Shown: positions 5,676 to 7,042 of the stretch, piece after piece
How the letters are laid out: each line of letters starts with the position of its first letter
How positions within the stretch are numbered: position 1 is the first letter of the stretch
Assembly (NCBI GenBank): GCA_934162625.1
Contig: CAKPJM010000054.1
Coordinates: 1 to 7,042, forward strand
Length of the DNA: 7,042 nt
Source of the DNA: an uncultured Clostridia bacterium
GTDB lineage: Bacteria; Bacillota; Clostridia; TANB77; CAG-508
Direction of reading: 5' to 3'
Notes under the pieces: generated by a model
Databases searched by the model: none
What the model was told of the DNA's origin: nothing
What the model saw: only the letters and a program-made list of their open reading frames with translations
Translations under genes and position numbers: made by a program

Positions 5676-5999
5676 TTAACTATCAATAATTACTTTTGCA
5701 ATATTATATATAAGACTAATTTTTTCTGGTGGACAACTTTTTAACAAATTTGAAAAATCTTTATTTAAATAGGTATGTGAATCTTTAGAAACTCCATTTA
5801 AGATTTCACCTTCAGAAACATCTAAAATAGAACAAATTTGATTAAGCCTTTTTAAACTTATTAAGGAGCTACCACGCTCTATCCTGCTTAGAAAGGCTAC
5901 AGATACATCTAATTTCTCTGCCAACTTTTCTTGAGTTAATTTCTTATTTAGTCTTGCTTGTTTCAATCTTTCACCAATAATATTGTAATCTAATGCCAT
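5676..5999 (-). CDS. Small XRE-family helix-turn-helix transcriptional regulator
   Basis: The 107-residue product starts with an HTH_3 (Cro/C1-type) DNA-binding domain: IGERLKQARLNKKLTQEKLAEKLDVSVAFLSRIERG (residues 8-43), whose recognition helix is around VAFLSRIERG, then ISLKRLNQICSILDVSEGEIL to about residue 67. The remaining 40 residues (NLLKSCPPEKISLIYNIAKVIID) form a short helical tail, often seen in clostridial members and likely for dimerisation. I chose the ATG at 5997-5999 because AGAGGTG (6005-6011) lies 5 nt before it. An upstream ATG at 6032 would add 11 residues but places that ribosome binding site inside the gene. The target and ligand are unknown. It has its own terminator downstream and a terminator upstream, so it is a monocistronic unit; I see no clear promoter match in 6012-6119. 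Confidence 0.9.
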   Translation of the reverse strand: MALDYNIIGERLKQARLNKKLTQEKLAEKLDVSVAFLSRIERGSSLISLKRLNQICSILDVSEGEILNGVSKDSHTYLNKDFSNLLKSCPPEKISLIYNIAKVIIDS

Positions 6000-6004
6000 A
6001 CTTG

Positions 6005-6011
6005 CACCTCT
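6005..6011 (-). promoter_or_regulatory. Ribosome binding site deciding the XRE regulator start
   Basis: The minus strand reads AGAGGTG, 5 nt before the ATG at 5999. It supports this start over the in-frame ATG at 6032, which has no comparable site in front. Confidence 0.75.
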
Positions 6012-6119
6012 TTTTTTATTTGAATATAGCATTAATAGGTATACTTTTACAGAAACTTATAAATAAATATTTACTAAAAATATCCTACATATGCTTACAA
6101 TAATATTATTAGTATAAAC

Positions 6120-6150
6120 AAAAAAAATATTCCCACAATTTATGGGAATA
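6120..6150 (-). terminator. Intrinsic terminator of the J-domain gene, enclosing its stop codon
   Basis: TATTCCCA (minus strand, 6143-6150) pairs with TGGGAATA (6128-6135) over 8 bp around a 7-nt loop, followed by eight Ts (6120-6127). The TAA stop codon (6140-6142) is inside the loop, so the last codons form the 5' arm of the terminator. It separates this unit from the XRE gene. Confidence 0.92.
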
Positions 6151-6649
6151 AAAAATTTCTTAAAAAAGGTACTTTCCAAAATATAAATAATAGAAAAGCT
6201 ATAATAATTATTGTTAAAATTAAGGCCTTTAAATCTCTAGAACGTTCATCAGGAGCTTTTTGTTTTTCGTTTTCTAATAAATTCTGCATATAATTAGCAT
6301 ATCGCCTAAATCCTATTGCACTTGGCTTTACAAATCTATTTACATCATTTACCTGAGTAGGCTCAGTGCTAATATTGTTAAAACGTTCTTTTTGAGAGTC
6401 TAAGTAGTCAGGCTGATCATCTATATAATTATTAAGACTTATTTCAATATCATATTTTTTCCTTAATTCAGGATTGGAAAGAACCTGATAAGCTTCTGTA
6501 ATTTCCTTAAATTTATTTTCAGCCCAATAAGATTTATTACTTGGCCAAGTATCTGGATGATATTTTTTTGCAAGAACCCTATAAGCTCTATCAATTATTT
6601 CATCTGAGGCATTTTCACTTACTTCTAAAATCTCATAATAATTCTTCAT
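6140..6649 (-). CDS. Tail-anchored J-domain (DnaJ-like) protein
   Basis: This 169-residue protein has an N-terminal J domain (about residues 3-67): [21 protein letters not shown], the HPD signature (31-33) that stimulates Hsp70 (DnaK) ATPase, then [22 protein letters not shown]. The middle (68-138) is polar and unrecognised. Residues about 141-159 are a strongly hydrophobic segment followed by only ten residues, so the J domain should face the cytoplasm from a C-terminal membrane anchor. It has no G/F region, CxxCxGxG zinc fingers or DnaJ substrate-binding domain, so it is a class III J protein, not dnaJ itself. It presumably recruits DnaK to a membrane client, which is unknown. AAGGAG (6656-6661) lies 6 nt before the ATG. 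Its stop codon lies within the terminator loop; no operon partner follows. Confidence 0.9.
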   Translation of the reverse strand: MKNYYEILEVSENASDEIIDRAYRVLAKKYHPDTWPSNKSYWAENKFKEITEAYQVLSNPELRKKYDIEISLNNYIDDQPDYLDSQKERFNNISTEPTQVNDVNRFVKPSAIGFRRYANYMQNLLENEKQKAPDERSRDLKALILTIIIIAFLLFIFWKVPFLRNFLFP

Positions 6650-6682
6650 AAACTACTCCTTATTCGTATTATAACCAAATAT

Positions 6683-6711
6683 ATAATAACATAACATCAA
6701 AAAAATGTAAA
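6683..6711 (-). promoter_or_regulatory. Promoter of the J-domain gene
   Basis: The minus strand shows TTTACA (6706-6711), a 17-nt spacer and TATTAT (6683-6688), one mismatch from consensus in each box. The start would fall near 6676, giving a leader of about 27 nt that includes the AAGGAG site. A perfect TATAAT at 6668-6673 is too close to the ribosome binding site and lacks a -35. Confidence 0.6.
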
Positions 6712-6782
6712 ATAATATTTTAAAAATTAGTAAGATAAATTGGAATTTGCTTTATTGAAGTGTGAGATTGGAAGTTGGATTC

Positions 6783-6804
6783 GTAGGGGCGTATTGCATA
6801 CGCC
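6783..6804 (+). repeat. GTAGGGGC-type hairpin repeat, unit 1
   Basis: GTAGGG starts a unit in which GGCGTAT (6788-6794) pairs perfectly with ATACGCC (6798-6804) around a TGC loop. The same GTAGGGGC head recurs at 6883. From memory such GTAGGGG units are dispersed in many clostridial genomes; I could not check this. Confidence 0.7.
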
Positions 6805-6832
6805 AAAAAACAAATTTGTCGCAAATGCTGTA

Positions 6833-6857
6833 GAGGGTTACCGCCCTCGGCAACCGA
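6833..6857. repeat. Two overlapping small hairpins between repeat units
   Basis: GAGGG (6833-6837) can pair with CCCTC (6844-6848). Alternatively GGTTACCG can pair with CGGCAACC (one A-C mismatch). The two folds exclude each other. They may be a degraded further unit. Confidence 0.4.
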
Positions 6858-6882
6858 AGACATTGTAGAAATTGCTATATAT

Positions 6883-6907
6883 GTAGGGGCAGGCCCTGTG
6901 TCTGCCC
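6883..6907 (+). repeat. GTAGGGGC-type hairpin repeat, unit 2
   Basis: The same GTAGGGGC head as unit 1. GGGCAG (6887-6892) pairs with CTGCCC (6902-6907) around a 9-nt loop. Confidence 0.7.
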
Positions 6908-6940
6908 AAAGCAAATCATTATTAGAGTAATTTCTTTGAA

Positions 6941-6965
6941 GGCGGGTGATTAAAATCGCACCTAC
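6941..6965 (-). repeat. GTAGG-type hairpin repeat, unit 3 (reverse orientation)
   Basis: Read on the minus strand it starts GTAGGTGCGATT and closes with AATCACC, leaving a CG bulge. It looks like a third, diverged and inverted member of the same set. Confidence 0.55.
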
Positions 6966-6994
6966 AATTTGCAATAGATTACATTTACGATTCA

Positions 6995-7036
6995 GGACAG
7001 TCCCCTTTTGTCATTTAACAAAAGAGGGACAGTCCC
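6995..7036. repeat. Stem-loop flanked by direct GGACAGTCCC repeats
   Basis: GTCCCCTTTTGT (7000-7011) pairs with ACAAAAGAGGGAC (7018-7030) with one bulge around a 6-nt loop. GGACAGTCCC occurs on both sides (6995-7004 and 7027-7036). Each GGACAGTCC is itself a near palindrome. It may be a second class of dispersed repeat. Confidence 0.7.
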
Positions 7037-7042
7037 TAGAAT

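Larger units (their letters stand above)
6712..7042. other. Gene-free right edge with a repeat cluster
   Basis: I see no credible gene here. The one longer open frame on the minus strand (6720-6974) runs through several hairpin repeats, has no ribosome binding site and gives a low-complexity, non-family protein. The content is GC-richer than the flanking intergenic DNA and made of short inverted repeats, listed separately. The window ends inside or just after them, so the next gene is out of view. Confidence 0.75.

Noticed and set aside
6012..6119. Operator or promoter palindromes upstream of the XRE gene
   Set aside because: Only short A/T palindromes such as TAAATATTTA and AATAATATTATT, expected by chance in such AT-rich DNA; no convincing -35/-10 pair.
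6720..6974. 84-residue open frame on the minus strand
   Set aside because: It runs through three hairpin repeats, lacks a ribosome binding site and has no family resemblance; the openness follows from the repeats.
6881..7036. CRISPR array from the repeated short units
   Set aside because: Units differ in length, stem sequence and orientation, spacing is irregular and no cas gene is in view.

Overview
This is a low-GC chromosomal segment from a Firmicute, most likely a Clostridium-like anaerobe. The clues are the strongly AT-rich third positions and intergenic DNA, the strong GGAGG-type ribosome binding sites, the clostridial-style purine proteins (PurE with AAGKAAHLAG, PurN with a CGKGFYGLH loop, the Bacillus-type Fe-S PurF) and intrinsic terminators with long U runs. 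No marker in the window fixes the genus. Every gene I can support lies on the minus strand, so transcription runs from right to left.

Right edge (about 6650-7042): no gene. This stretch holds the promoter of the J-domain gene and then a cluster of small GC-richer hairpin repeats (GTAGGGGC-type units and a GGACAGTCCC-flanked stem-loop) that look like dispersed intergenic repeats. Next come a tail-anchored J-domain protein (6140-6649), whose stop codon lies in the loop of its own terminator, and a small XRE-type regulator (5676-5999) with a palindromic terminator.

Middle (about 3860-5660): a two-gene operon encoding a short NfeD-like membrane protein and a slipin/stomatin-type SPFH protein, the classic partner pair. 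It is flanked by two inverted copies of a 71-bp hairpin repeat (3900-3970 and 5521-5591, about 96% identical). The right copy sits in an array of five hairpins between the regulator and nfeD.

Left part (1-3830): a de novo purine operon, purE-purF-purM-purN, with purN running off the left edge. A near-consensus promoter (TTGACA-17 bp-TATACT) is followed by a convincing ZTP/ZMP (pfl-type) riboswitch whose 3' domain shares bases with an intrinsic terminator. The logic hangs together. ZMP (AICAR) and ZTP rise when 10-formyl-THF is short, and the operon contains PurN, which consumes 10-formyl-THF. Ligand binding would block the terminator and let transcription into the operon. purF and purM overlap by 4 nt (ATGA). 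purC, often found between purE and purF in clostridia, is not there.

I found no undescribed multi-gene system. The items most worth a second look are the inverted 71-bp repeat pair with its hairpin array, the repeat cluster at the right edge, and the riboswitch-operon pairing.
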